Assembly (NCBI GenBank): GCA_016204645.1
Contig: JACQKI010000011.1
Span: 1 to 5,434 of the forward strand
Origin: Candidatus Kerfeldbacteria bacterium
GTDB taxonomy: Bacteria > Patescibacteriota > Patescibacteriia > SBBC01
DNA: 5,434 nt
Reading direction: 5' to 3'
Shown here: positions 1 to 5,434 of the stretch, in pieces
How positions within the stretch are numbered: position 1 is the first letter of the stretch
Layout: each line of letters begins with the position of its first letter
The notes under the pieces: generated by a model
Told to the model about the DNA's origin: nothing
Seen by the model: the letters and a program-made list of their open reading frames with translations, nothing else
The model's database searches: none
Translations under genes and position numbers: made by a program

Positions 1-2
1 AC

Positions 3-572
3 CTGATTCAGTTCGGGCTACTGTGGTACGAGTTGCTGGCCCAGTACGACACCCGCGGCCGGCAGAACGCATTGGCCGTTACCAACCTCGTCGTGGTGCT
101 GATCTATTACCTGGTTCAACGGTACGTCCGGCTGCGTTACGGCATCATCCTGCCGTGGATCGTCTTGGTCGTCCTGAGCGCCAGTGTCTGGCTCGACGCG
201 ATCGGGAATTTTCAACACTTCTACGCTCGTTTCTGGTGGTGGGATCGGTTGACCCATGCCGTGGGTGGGCTGGCCGCTACGGTCGGGGTTTACGCCGTGG
301 CCGTGGCTGTCTGGCGGGCCGGTCGGTTAAATGTCTCCTGGCGCGTACTCAACCTTTACGCCTTCTGTCTGGCCCAAACGCTGGGCGCGCTATATGAAGT
401 GTCGGAATGGATCGGCGATGAGCTTTTTTCGACGCACCGGGTCCAAGGCGTGTTCGACGGTCCGCGCGACTTGTTCTTCAACATGCTCGGCGGCTTGGTC
501 GTGTTGTTGATTGGCGCGTGGTGGCGCATCCGTCATCGCGCCGTGCAGGCGTCCAGCCGTGCCGACCGTTAA
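3..572 (+). CDS. Multi-pass membrane protein, DUF2238/YjdF-like (5' end outside window)
   Basis: The reading frame is open from the left edge to a TAA at 570-572, with 189 codons visible. A TTG at position 33 is a possible start, but the frame continues upstream in plausible coding sequence (L-I-Q-F-G-L-L-W-Y-E), so I treat the gene as 5'-partial. Visible residues, counted from position 3, include about five hydrophobic segments (roughly 24-38, 48-64, 86-104, 115-131 and 157-172). Between them are polar motifs: D65..GN..H72, WWWDRLTHAVGG (78-89), YEVSEWIGD (131-139) and FDGPRDLFFNMLGG (151-164). This pattern of Asp-X3-His, Tyr/Trp-Glu-X2-Glu-Trp and a late D..RD...N.LG resembles the DUF2238/YjdF family of inner-membrane proteins, whose function is not established. 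The family call is from memory of motifs, not a search. The 3' end overlaps the start of the glycosyltransferase gene, suggesting one operon with translational coupling and perhaps a related envelope role. Confidence 0.75.
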   Translation: MIQFGLLWYELLAQYDTRGRQNALAVTNLVVVLIYYLVQRYVRLRYGIILPWIVLVVLSASVWLDAIGNFQHFYARFWWWDRLTHAVGGLAATVGVYAVAVAVWRAGRLNVSWRVLNLYAFCLAQTLGALYEVSEWIGDELFSTHRVQGVFDGPRDLFFNMLGGLVVLLIGAWWRIRHRAVQASSRADR

Positions 573-2229
573 CCGCCGGGTGGCGTCAGTCGGACTGCTG
601 GTCGGCGTCCTGCTGGTCAGCGGTCTGCTGCTGTGGCTGGGGGCGGTCGAGGATTCGCAAACCGCCGACGAAGCGACCTACGTGGTTTCCGGCTTGAGCT
701 ACTGGCGAACCGGCGACTGGCGCTTGAATGTCGAGCACCCGCCGCTCTTAAAGCTGCTGTTTGGGTTGCCGCTGGTCGCGGCCGGCGTGCCGTTTACGCC
801 GGACGCGTCTGACTGGGCCGGTGCCAGCCAGTGGGATATTGTCCCCAAGGCCCTGTTTGGTTCAGCGGCTCCGGGTCATGAGTTGTTAGTCAGTGCTCGG
901 GTGGTTAACATAGTCCTGACGCTGGCTCTGGTCCTGGTGGCCGCGATCCTGGCTAATAAAACCTGGGGTCAGCGCGCCGCGATCCTGGCGGTTGTCCTAG
1001 TCGCGTTCGAGCCGAACGTTTTAGCCAATGGGCATTTAGCCACGACCGACATTGGCTATACCTTGGCCATGCTGTCCAGTATCCTGACCTTTGGCTGGTG
1101 GCTTGAACGTTGGACCTGGACTCGGCTGGTGGCGGCGGCAGCGGCTTTTGGGCTGGCGCTGCTGACGCGATTTAATGCCGTATCGCTGATAGTCATTTTG
1201 CCCTTGCTCTACGCGATTGCCCGCTTGACCGCTGGGGAGCAGGTTCGTTTGAGTCCGCGTCAGGCGGTCAGCGCGATTTTGCTGTTTGCGGTAGTTTCGT
1301 TTATCGTCATCTGGGCAGGGTACGGTTTTGAGTTTCGGGTGTTGGACCAAGTCCAAGATCAATCTGCTCGTCAGTTGCTCGAATCGCTCGGCCGATTCGG
1401 CCGGTGGATGCAGTCCGTCCCGCTGCCCGCCGCCTCGTACGTCAGCGGATTTCTGTGGCAAATCGTTCACAACCAGGCTGGTCAACCGGCCTACCTATTT
1501 GGACAGGCGAGCCAGACCGGTTGGTGGTACTATTTCCCTGCGGCCATGCTGGTGAAGCTGACCCTTGGTTCGCTGCTGTTGGCCGCGCTGTCTTTGTGGG
1601 TTGCACGCTGGCGCCGGCCAGGCTCGGCTGGGCGTGTTTTTTCCGGCTGGTACGTCGGCACGGCGCTGATTGGTTTGTTGCTGCTGGCGCTGCCTAGCCG
1701 GCTCAACCTCGGCGTGCGCTACGTACTGCCGTCGATCGTGCTGCTGATGGTGCTAGCCGCCGGCGTAGTCCGAGCCCGCTGGCGCTGGCCGCGGATTGGC
1801 GTGGGCGTTGTGATCGCACTGACTTTCTGGCACGTGGCCTCCGTCGTCCGCCTGACGCCCACGTTCTTGCCGTACGCCAATGAAGCCTTCGGCGGGCCGT
1901 CTAAGCTGTACCGGCACCTGATAGATTCCAATTTGGACTGGGGGCAGGACTTGGTTCGGGTCAGGCGCTACCTCGCAGCGCACGGCCTGACCGATTACTA
2001 CTTTCGTTCATTTACCACGGCGCCGGCGGCTGCCTACGGTCTGCGCGAAATCGACATTCCGACCGACGATCAGGTGGTTACGCGGCCGGTAACCAATGTA
2101 GTCGTGGTGGGGCAGTCCTACCTATACTATCCGGGTCAGCGCCTAGAATGGTTGAAACGCCTGAAGCCATCCGCCACGATTGGACACGCGACCAATCTGT
2201 ACGACCTGCCGTCTCCGGCCGCTGATTGA
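559..2229 (+). CDS. GT39/PMT-family membrane glycosyltransferase
   Basis: This is a 556-residue integral membrane protein of the dolichyl-phosphate-mannose mannosyltransferase-like superfamily (PMT/PMT_2, GT39). These enzymes take a sugar from a polyprenyl-phosphate donor and transfer it to an acceptor outside the cytoplasmic membrane. One TM helix (about 8-29) precedes the first outer loop, which carries the acidic pair D37-E38 (catalytic base region) and the E-H-P-P-L motif (59-63). F-E-P-N..A.GH.ATTD (150-164) supplies the second conserved acid, D164. Further helices lie near 115-132, 138-156, 165-183, 237-257, 328-349, 386-406 and 413-430, with the family-typical GVRYVLP around 385-391. 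A soluble tail follows I-D-S-N-L-D-W-G-Q-D-L (455-465), a motif often seen in bacterial members. I chose GTG at 559 because it overlaps the upstream gene by only 14 bases and gives a short basic N-terminus before TM1. TTG at 511 would add 16 residues and GTG at 580 would remove 7. Neither choice has a strong Shine-Dalgarno site. Donor sugar and acceptor cannot be told from the sequence. Confidence 0.88.
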   Translation: MPTVNRRVASVGLLVGVLLVSGLLLWLGAVEDSQTADEATYVVSGLSYWRTGDWRLNVEHPPLLKLLFGLPLVAAGVPFTPDASDWAGASQWDIVPKALFGSAAPGHELLVSARVVNIVLTLALVLVAAILANKTWGQRAAILAVVLVAFEPNVLANGHLATTDIGYTLAMLSSILTFGWWLERWTWTRLVAAAAAFGLALLTRFNAVSLIVILPLLYAIARLTAGEQVRLSPRQAVSAILLFAVVSFIVIWAGYGFEFRVLDQVQDQSARQLLESLGRFGRWMQSVPLPAASYVSGFLWQIVHNQAGQPAYLFGQASQTGWWYYFPAAMLVKLTLGSLLLAALSLWVARWRRPGSAGRVFSGWYVGTALIGLLLLALPSRLNLGVRYVLPSIVLLMVLAAGVVRARWRWPRIGVGVVIALTFWHVASVVRLTPTFLPYANEAFGGPSKLYRHLIDSNLDWGQDLVRVRRYLAAHGLTDYYFRSFTTAPAAAYGLREIDIPTDDQVVTRPVTNVVVVGQSYLYYPGQRLEWLKRLKPSATIGHATNLYDLPSPAAD

Positions 2230-2244
2230 GTACGTGGCCGGAGA
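2212..2244. repeat. Perfect 9-bp inverted repeat spanning the GT39 stop and ndh promoter
   Basis: TCTCCGGCC (2212-2220) is the exact reverse complement of GGCCGGAGA (2236-2244), with 15 bases between. A G-T and a C-G pair can extend the stem inwards to 11 pairs and an 11-base loop. The stop codon (2227-2229) and the -35-like hexamer (2226-2231) lie in the loop, and the right arm ends 4 bases before the -10. No T-tract follows, so it is not a standard intrinsic terminator. It could be an operator, or a hairpin ending or protecting the upstream mRNA. GC-rich context raises the chance of a random palindrome, but 9 of 9 pairs at a gene boundary is notable. Confidence 0.6.
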
Positions 2245-2254
2245 GTGATATACT
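2226..2254 (+). promoter_or_regulatory. Predicted sigma70-type extended -10 promoter of ndh
   Basis: A -35-like TTGAGT (2226-2231, 4 of 6 matches to TTGACA) is followed by a 17-base spacer and TATACT (2249-2254, 5 of 6 matches to TATAAT). TG at 2246-2247 makes an extended -10. Standard spacing puts the transcription start near 2261, only about 3 bases before the ATG at 2264. The -35 overlaps the stop codon of the preceding gene. The same GTG[A/G]TATACT core occurs before pgk. Confidence 0.7.
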
Positions 2255-2263
2255 AACGGCACC

Positions 2264-3532
2264 ATGAAGACGCACCTCCGTCAGCAGGTGGTGATTCTCG
2301 GTGGTGGTTTTGCTGGACTGGCTGCAGCGCTCGAGCTGGCCCGCCTGCGGGGGCGGCAACAGGACTATAATGTCATCCTGGTTGATCAGAACTGCTATCA
2401 CCTGTACCACGGCTTGTTGTACGAAGTCGCTACCGCTGGTTACTCGGTCAAACCCCTCGACCTTGAGTACTTGCACGGCGGAGTCTGCATCCGCCTGAAA
2501 GCGCTGGGCGAACTCGTCACCAAGCGTCGGGTTGATTTTGTGCAGGCCACGGTCACGGGGTTAGAACGGCAGCGGCAGCGCGTCGTCTGCCAAGATCAAG
2601 CTGATCTCGTATACTCGCATCTGGTGATTGCGCTTGGCGCTCAACCGGCCGACTTCGGCATCCCGGGTTTGGCGAAGTATAGCTTGCCGCTTGGTACGAT
2701 TCCCGATGCCTTGGCTATCCGCCAACGTCTACAAGATTTGGTGGCTGCTCAGCGGAGCCAGCCGCACCCAGTGCCGAAAAAAATCGTGATCGCCGGCGGC
2801 GGATTTACCGGCGTGGAGACGGCCGGTGAAATTCTGCACTACTTGCGACGATTAGAACGGCGCGGCCAGCTCGTTCCCGGCAGCATCAGGCTGCAAATCG
2901 TCGAGGGCGGAGCAACTGTGCTCCAAGCCCTCGGACCGGCCACCAGCGCTCGGGCTGAACGGCGATTGCGGTCCCTCGGAGCCCAGCTGACATTCAACAC
3001 CCGCATCACCGGCATTACCCCTCAGGCCATCACCCTTGCTTCGGCACAATCGGTCGCCTACGATCTCCTGCTGTGGGGCGGCGGGATCCAGGCCAATCAG
3101 TTGATTCGGTCGTTCGGCCTGCCGCTGGCTGGTCGGGGACAGCTAGCGGTTGAGCCGGCCCTCCGCGTTTCAGGTACCAGCAATATCTGGGCGGCCGGCG
3201 ATTGCATCGCTTTTTCAGACCCGGCTACTAGCCAGCCGATCCCTCAAATCGCCCAGCTGGCGATCGATGCCGGCCGGGTAGTTGCCCAAAACATCTTCCG
3301 GTCAACCAAGCGGAAGCCGTTGAAACCTTTTGTTCCCGTCCATCCGGGCTTCGTCATTCCGATCGGAGGCATGTACGCGATTGCGCAGACACGCTGGTTC
3401 AAGCTGTACGGATTTCTGGCCTGGGCGTACCGGAAGATGGTCGACCTCAACTACTTTACTTCGATCATGAATTTCCGGAACGCGCTGCGGGTTTTTATCC
3501 GCGGCGCCCGAGTTTACCTGAAAAACGATTAA
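2264..3532 (+). CDS. ndh: Type II NADH:quinone oxidoreductase (NDH-2), FAD-dependent
   Basis: The 422-residue protein belongs to the two-dinucleotide-binding-fold NDH-2 family, which passes electrons from NADH through FAD to a membrane quinone without pumping protons. The first Rossmann fold has GGGFAG (13-18) for FAD, ending in D41. V-I-A-L-G-A-Q-P follows at 121-128. The second fold has GGGFTG (178-183) and E214 at the end of its second strand, which suggests NADH rather than NADPH. AAGD (310-313) contacts FAD. The C-terminal part (about 360-422) has the IPIGGMYA stretch and hydrophobic, aromatic and basic segments typical of the NDH-2 membrane anchor. Length is normal for the family. The quinone-site signature AQxAxQxG reads AQLAIDAG (330-337), so the second Gln is Asp335. 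No cysteine pair for a thioredoxin-reductase or sulfide:quinone-type site is seen. The ATG at 2264 is supported by the promoter just upstream. GGAG at 2240-2243 is 20 bases away, too far to be a Shine-Dalgarno site. A more general NAD(P)/FAD oxidoreductase with another acceptor remains possible. Confidence 0.9.
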   Translation: MKTHLRQQVVILGGGFAGLAAALELARLRGRQQDYNVILVDQNCYHLYHGLLYEVATAGYSVKPLDLEYLHGGVCIRLKALGELVTKRRVDFVQATVTGLERQRQRVVCQDQADLVYSHLVIALGAQPADFGIPGLAKYSLPLGTIPDALAIRQRLQDLVAAQRSQPHPVPKKIVIAGGGFTGVETAGEILHYLRRLERRGQLVPGSIRLQIVEGGATVLQALGPATSARAERRLRSLGAQLTFNTRITGITPQAITLASAQSVAYDLLLWGGGIQANQLIRSFGLPLAGRGQLAVEPALRVSGTSNIWAAGDCIAFSDPATSQPIPQIAQLAIDAGRVVAQNIFRSTKRKPLKPFVPVHPGFVIPIGGMYAIAQTRWFKLYGFLAWAYRKMVDLNYFTSIMNFRNALRVFIRGARVYLKND

Positions 3533-3539
3533 CCAACGG

Positions 3540-3569
3540 CCGACATCGTTGCGTTCGGCGTGGTATACT
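3540..3569 (+). promoter_or_regulatory. Predicted extended -10 promoter of the pgk-eno operon
   Basis: CCGACA (3540-3545, 4 of 6 matches to TTGACA) lies 18 bases before TATACT (3564-3569), with TG at 3561-3562 forming an extended -10. The expected transcription start is near 3576, about 2 bases before the ATG at 3578. The block GTGGTATACT (3560-3569) matches GTGATATACT before ndh at 9 of 10 bases and sits at nearly the same distance from the start codon (8 versus 9 intervening bases). A weak 5-bp inverted repeat, GCCGA (3539-3543) and TCGGC (3555-3559), also ends 4 bases before the -10. The -35 is poor and its placement uncertain. Confidence 0.7.
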
Positions 3570-3577
3570 GGTGGCGT

Positions 3578-4738
3578 ATGAAGCTGCGGTCTCTTCGGAG
3601 CGTCAAGCTGGCCGGAAAACGCGTGCTAGTACGAGCCGAGCTGAACGTTGCGCGCAGTCCAACCGGAAAGCTACTGGACGACAGCCGGCTGCAGGCGGTC
3701 GTGCCGACGCTGCGGCTGCTGCGCACGCGCCGGGCGCGGATTATCATCGCCACGCACCTCGGCCGTCCGGGAGGGCGGGTCGACCGCCGGTTCAGCACCA
3801 AGCCATTGGCCCCGCGCCTCAGCCGTCTGCTGGGCGCGCCGGTCAAGACCAGCCACGACTGCGTCGGTTCAGCCGTTGAATACGCGGTCGCAACCTTGCG
3901 CCCAGGACAGGTTTTGCTGCTGGAAAATGTCCGATTTCATCCGGGCGAGGAACGGAACACTGCAGCTTTCAGCCGACGGCTGGCCCGGTTGGCTGATGTT
4001 TTCGTGCTGGAAGCGTTCGGTGCGGCCCACCGGGCGCATGCCTCAGTGGTCGGCGTCGGCCGGTGGTTGCCGAGCGTGGCTGGTTTGCGGCTAGCCGAGG
4101 AAGTCGCCGTGCTCAGCCGGATCTTGACACAGGCTTCCCGCCCGTTAGTTTTTTTGATCGGCGGCGCGAAGATTTCATCCAAGCTCGGCTTAATCGTTCG
4201 ATTGCTGCGACGGTCCGACGCCCTGCTACTCGGCGGAGCCTTGGCCAACACTATTCTACAGGCCCAGGGCTTGAACATCGGTAAATCGCTGAGCGAGCCG
4301 AAAATGGTCAAGGCAGTTCGACGGTTAAACTTGACTAACCGACAGCTGCACTTGCCGGTCGATTTGGTAGTTCGACAGGCGAACGGCCGGAGCGCCGTTC
4401 GAGCAGTCGGCGACGTCGGTCGCCACGAGTCCATTCTCGACATCGGACCTGACACAGTGGAGTTGTTTCGAACGGTCATGAAACGGGCGCGGACAATTGT
4501 CTGGAACGGTCCGCTGGGCAAGTACGAGCAGCCACCGTACGACCGCGGCACCAAGGCTCTGGCCCGGGCCATTGCTCACAGCCGTGCTTTTCGGGTTGTC
4601 GGTGGCGGCGAGACTGTTGATGCGGTGCGTTCGCAGCATCTGGAAAAACGAATCGATTTTATTTCGACCGGCGGCGGAGCGATGATTGAATTTCTTGAAG
4701 GGCGTCGTTTGCCCGGCGTGGAACTAGTTAGGATGTAA
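3578..4738 (+). CDS. pgk: Phosphoglycerate kinase
   Basis: PGK interconverts 1,3-bisphosphoglycerate plus ADP and 3-phosphoglycerate plus ATP, the first ATP-yielding step of glycolysis, in the cytosol. The 386-residue product is near the usual bacterial length of about 390-400 and covers both lobes. N-lobe substrate-site basics are present: R19, R37, H60 and R63 in THLGRP, R119 in LLENVRF, and HR at 151-152. C-lobe nucleotide-site motifs are GGAK (195-198), GGAL (219-222), WNGPLGKYE (309-317), GGGET (342-346) and STGGGA (363-368), with LPGV near the end. Three normally Asp positions are Glu: E21 in VRAELNV, E145 in LEAFG and E345 in GGGET. I start at ATG 3578 because the sequence then reads M-K-L-R-S-L-R-S-V, aligned with the usual N-terminus before GKRVLVR. 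An in-frame GTG at 3560 would add six residues translated from the -10 promoter itself. The gene ends 5 bases before eno, so the two are probably co-transcribed. Confidence 0.96.
   Translation: MKLRSLRSVKLAGKRVLVRAELNVARSPTGKLLDDSRLQAVVPTLRLLRTRRARIIIATHLGRPGGRVDRRFSTKPLAPRLSRLLGAPVKTSHDCVGSAVEYAVATLRPGQVLLLENVRFHPGEERNTAAFSRRLARLADVFVLEAFGAAHRAHASVVGVGRWLPSVAGLRLAEEVAVLSRILTQASRPLVFLIGGAKISSKLGLIVRLLRRSDALLLGGALANTILQAQGLNIGKSLSEPKMVKAVRRLNLTNRQLHLPVDLVVRQANGRSAVRAVGDVGRHESILDIGPDTVELFRTVMKRARTIVWNGPLGKYEQPPYDRGTKALARAIAHSRAFRVVGGGETVDAVRSQHLEKRIDFISTGGGAMIEFLEGRRLPGVELVRM
4730..4733 (+). promoter_or_regulatory. Shine-Dalgarno-like AGGA for eno
   Basis: AGGA lies 10 bases before the eno ATG, inside the last codons of pgk. 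It is short and the spacing slightly long. It still fits an internal operon gene translated by ribosomes that need a leader signal, in contrast to the leaderless-type starts of ndh and pgk. No -10-like hexamer is seen before eno. Confidence 0.45.
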
Positions 4739-4743
4739 GCCGT

Positions 4744-5434
4744 ATGCCTCAACCGACCATCGACCGCATCGTCGCCGAAGAAATTCTAGATTCACGCGGC
4801 CAGCCGACCGTCCGAGCGACTGTCATCATGACGGATGGGCAACGGGCGTCAGCGACTGTACCGGCCGGCGCCTCGACCGGATCGCACGAGGCGCACGAGC
4901 TGCGCGATGGAGTCGGGCGCTACCACGGCCGCGGCGTGTTGCGGGCTGTCGAGCACGTCAACACGACCATCCACCAAGCGCTACGCGGAACCGCGGTCGA
5001 CGCCCAAGCCGACATCGACCGTCGACTGATCGAACTCGACGGTACGCCCGACCGATCGCGCCTGGGTGCCAACGCCATCTTGAGCGTATCGCTAGCCTGC
5101 GCCCGAACTGCCAGCCTGGTACGTCGTCAGCCGCTCTACGCCTACCTACGCGAGCGCTACGATTTACCGGCGGCCAAGACTTTTCCCAAGCCGATGTGCA
5201 ACATCCTCAACGGTGGCAAGCACGCCGACAATCGTATTTCGTTCCAGGAATTCATGGTCTTGCCGAACGGGCAAACCTTTGCCGTGCAGCTCGAGCGTGC
5301 GGCGGCCGTGGCCGAGGCCTTGAAGCAACTGTTGATCGAGCGCCGGGATCGCACCTTGGTCGGCGACGAGGGCGGCTTTGCGCCGCTGCTGAAAACGAAC
5401 GAGGAAGGCCTGCAGCTCCTGACGGCAGCCACAC
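4744..5434 (+). CDS. eno: Enolase, N-terminal part (3' end outside window)
   Basis: Enolase (phosphopyruvate hydratase) converts 2-phosphoglycerate to phosphoenolpyruvate and water using two Mg2+ ions. The frame is open from ATG 4744 to the right edge, giving 230 complete codons of a family usually about 410-440 residues long. It covers the N-terminal domain and the first part of the barrel. Visible landmarks are EEILDSRGQPTV (12-23), the mobile catalytic loop PAGASTGSHEAHELRD (40-55) with the metal-binding Ser at 44, LGANAILSVSLA (107-118), and NGGKHADN (156-163) with substrate-loop His160. QEFM (168-171) supplies E169, and GDEGGFAP (207-214) supplies the catalytic acid E209. The loop's first serine, usual in SGAST, is Ala41 here. 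The catalytic Lys residues and the metal-binding Asp and Glu of the C-terminal half lie beyond the window, so completeness cannot be judged. It starts 5 bases after pgk stops, making a pgk-eno glycolytic operon. Confidence 0.95.
   Translation, partial: MPQPTIDRIVAEEILDSRGQPTVRATVIMTDGQRASATVPAGASTGSHEAHELRDGVGRYHGRGVLRAVEHVNTTIHQALRGTAVDAQADIDRRLIELDGTPDRSRLGANAILSVSLACARTASLVRRQPLYAYLRERYDLPAAKTFPKPMCNILNGGKHADNRISFQEFMVLPNGQTFAVQLERAAAVAEALKQLLIERRDRTLVGDEGGFAPLLKTNEEGLQLLTAAT

Noticed and set aside
33..35. TTG as the true start of the first gene
   Set aside because: The frame stays open to the window edge and the upstream residues look like more of the same membrane protein; no SD or promoter is visible in the few available bases.
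23..397. Plus-strand frame overlapping the first membrane protein gene
   Set aside because: The translation is Arg/Gly-rich with no motif, while the overlapping frame gives coherent membrane helices and conserved polar motifs.
1036..1485. Minus-strand open frame within the glycosyltransferase gene
   Set aside because: The product is low-complexity, polar and Gln/Arg-rich with no domain, opposite a clear membrane protein; it is a coding shadow.
2240..2243. GGAG as the Shine-Dalgarno site of ndh
   Set aside because: It is 20 bases upstream of the ATG, lies within the inverted repeat, and would be upstream of the predicted transcription start.
3539..3559. GCCGA/TCGGC hairpin between ndh and pgk as an intrinsic terminator
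   Set aside because: The stem is only 5 bp with an 11-base loop and no following T-run, and it overlaps the predicted pgk promoter.
3560..3562. GTG start for pgk six codons upstream of the ATG
   Set aside because: The extra residues would be encoded by the -10 promoter element, and homologous PGKs begin close to the ATG at 3578.
3937..4572. Long open frame of 211 codons on the minus strand inside pgk
   Set aside because: It lies fully within a well-supported pgk gene, its product is rich in Arg, Ser, Thr and Pro with no recognisable motif, and high-GC coding DNA commonly leaves the opposite strand open.
1..5434. A new defence, mobile or CRISPR-like system
   Set aside because: All coding space is taken by membrane, glycosylation, redox and glycolytic genes; no repeat arrays, transposase, integrase, toxin-antitoxin or nuclease motifs were seen on either strand.

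Overview
This window is a gene-dense, high-GC stretch (about 60% GC by eye). All five genes lie on the + strand and no gap without a gene exceeds 45 bases. In order they are: the 3' part of a small multi-pass membrane protein gene that runs off the left edge (DUF2238/YjdF-like); a GT39/PMT-type polyprenyl-phosphate-sugar glycosyltransferase; a type II NADH dehydrogenase (NDH-2); phosphoglycerate kinase (pgk); and the 5' part of enolase (eno), cut by the right edge. No RNA genes, insertion sequences, CRISPR arrays or prophage genes are visible.

The genes appear to form three transcription blocks. The membrane protein and the glycosyltransferase overlap and probably belong to one surface-glycan or envelope operon that begins upstream. 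The ndh gene has its own promoter: the -35-like TTGAGT overlaps the glycosyltransferase stop codon, and an extended -10 lies just before the ATG. The pgk-eno pair has a second promoter with the same extended -10 core, GTG[A/G]TATACT, again only 8-9 bases from the ATG. Both promoters would make mRNAs with 0-3 nt leaders, so ndh and pgk look leaderless. The internal gene eno instead has an AGGA Shine-Dalgarno-like site.

Functionally, pgk and eno are two steps of lower glycolysis. NDH-2 could reoxidise the NADH made just upstream of PGK and pass electrons to a quinone. The glycosyltransferase would transfer a lipid-linked sugar on the outer face of the membrane.

The organism is a bacterium. Compact spacing, leaderless-type starts and divergent but complete glycolytic enzymes would fit a Patescibacteria/CPR-like lineage, but this is an inference that the window alone cannot prove. 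I found no clearly new multi-gene system. The points most worth checking are the twin leaderless-type promoters, a perfect 9-bp inverted repeat over the ndh promoter, and active-site-adjacent substitutions in PGK (Asp to Glu at three conserved positions) and NDH-2 (the second Gln of the quinone-site motif replaced by Asp).
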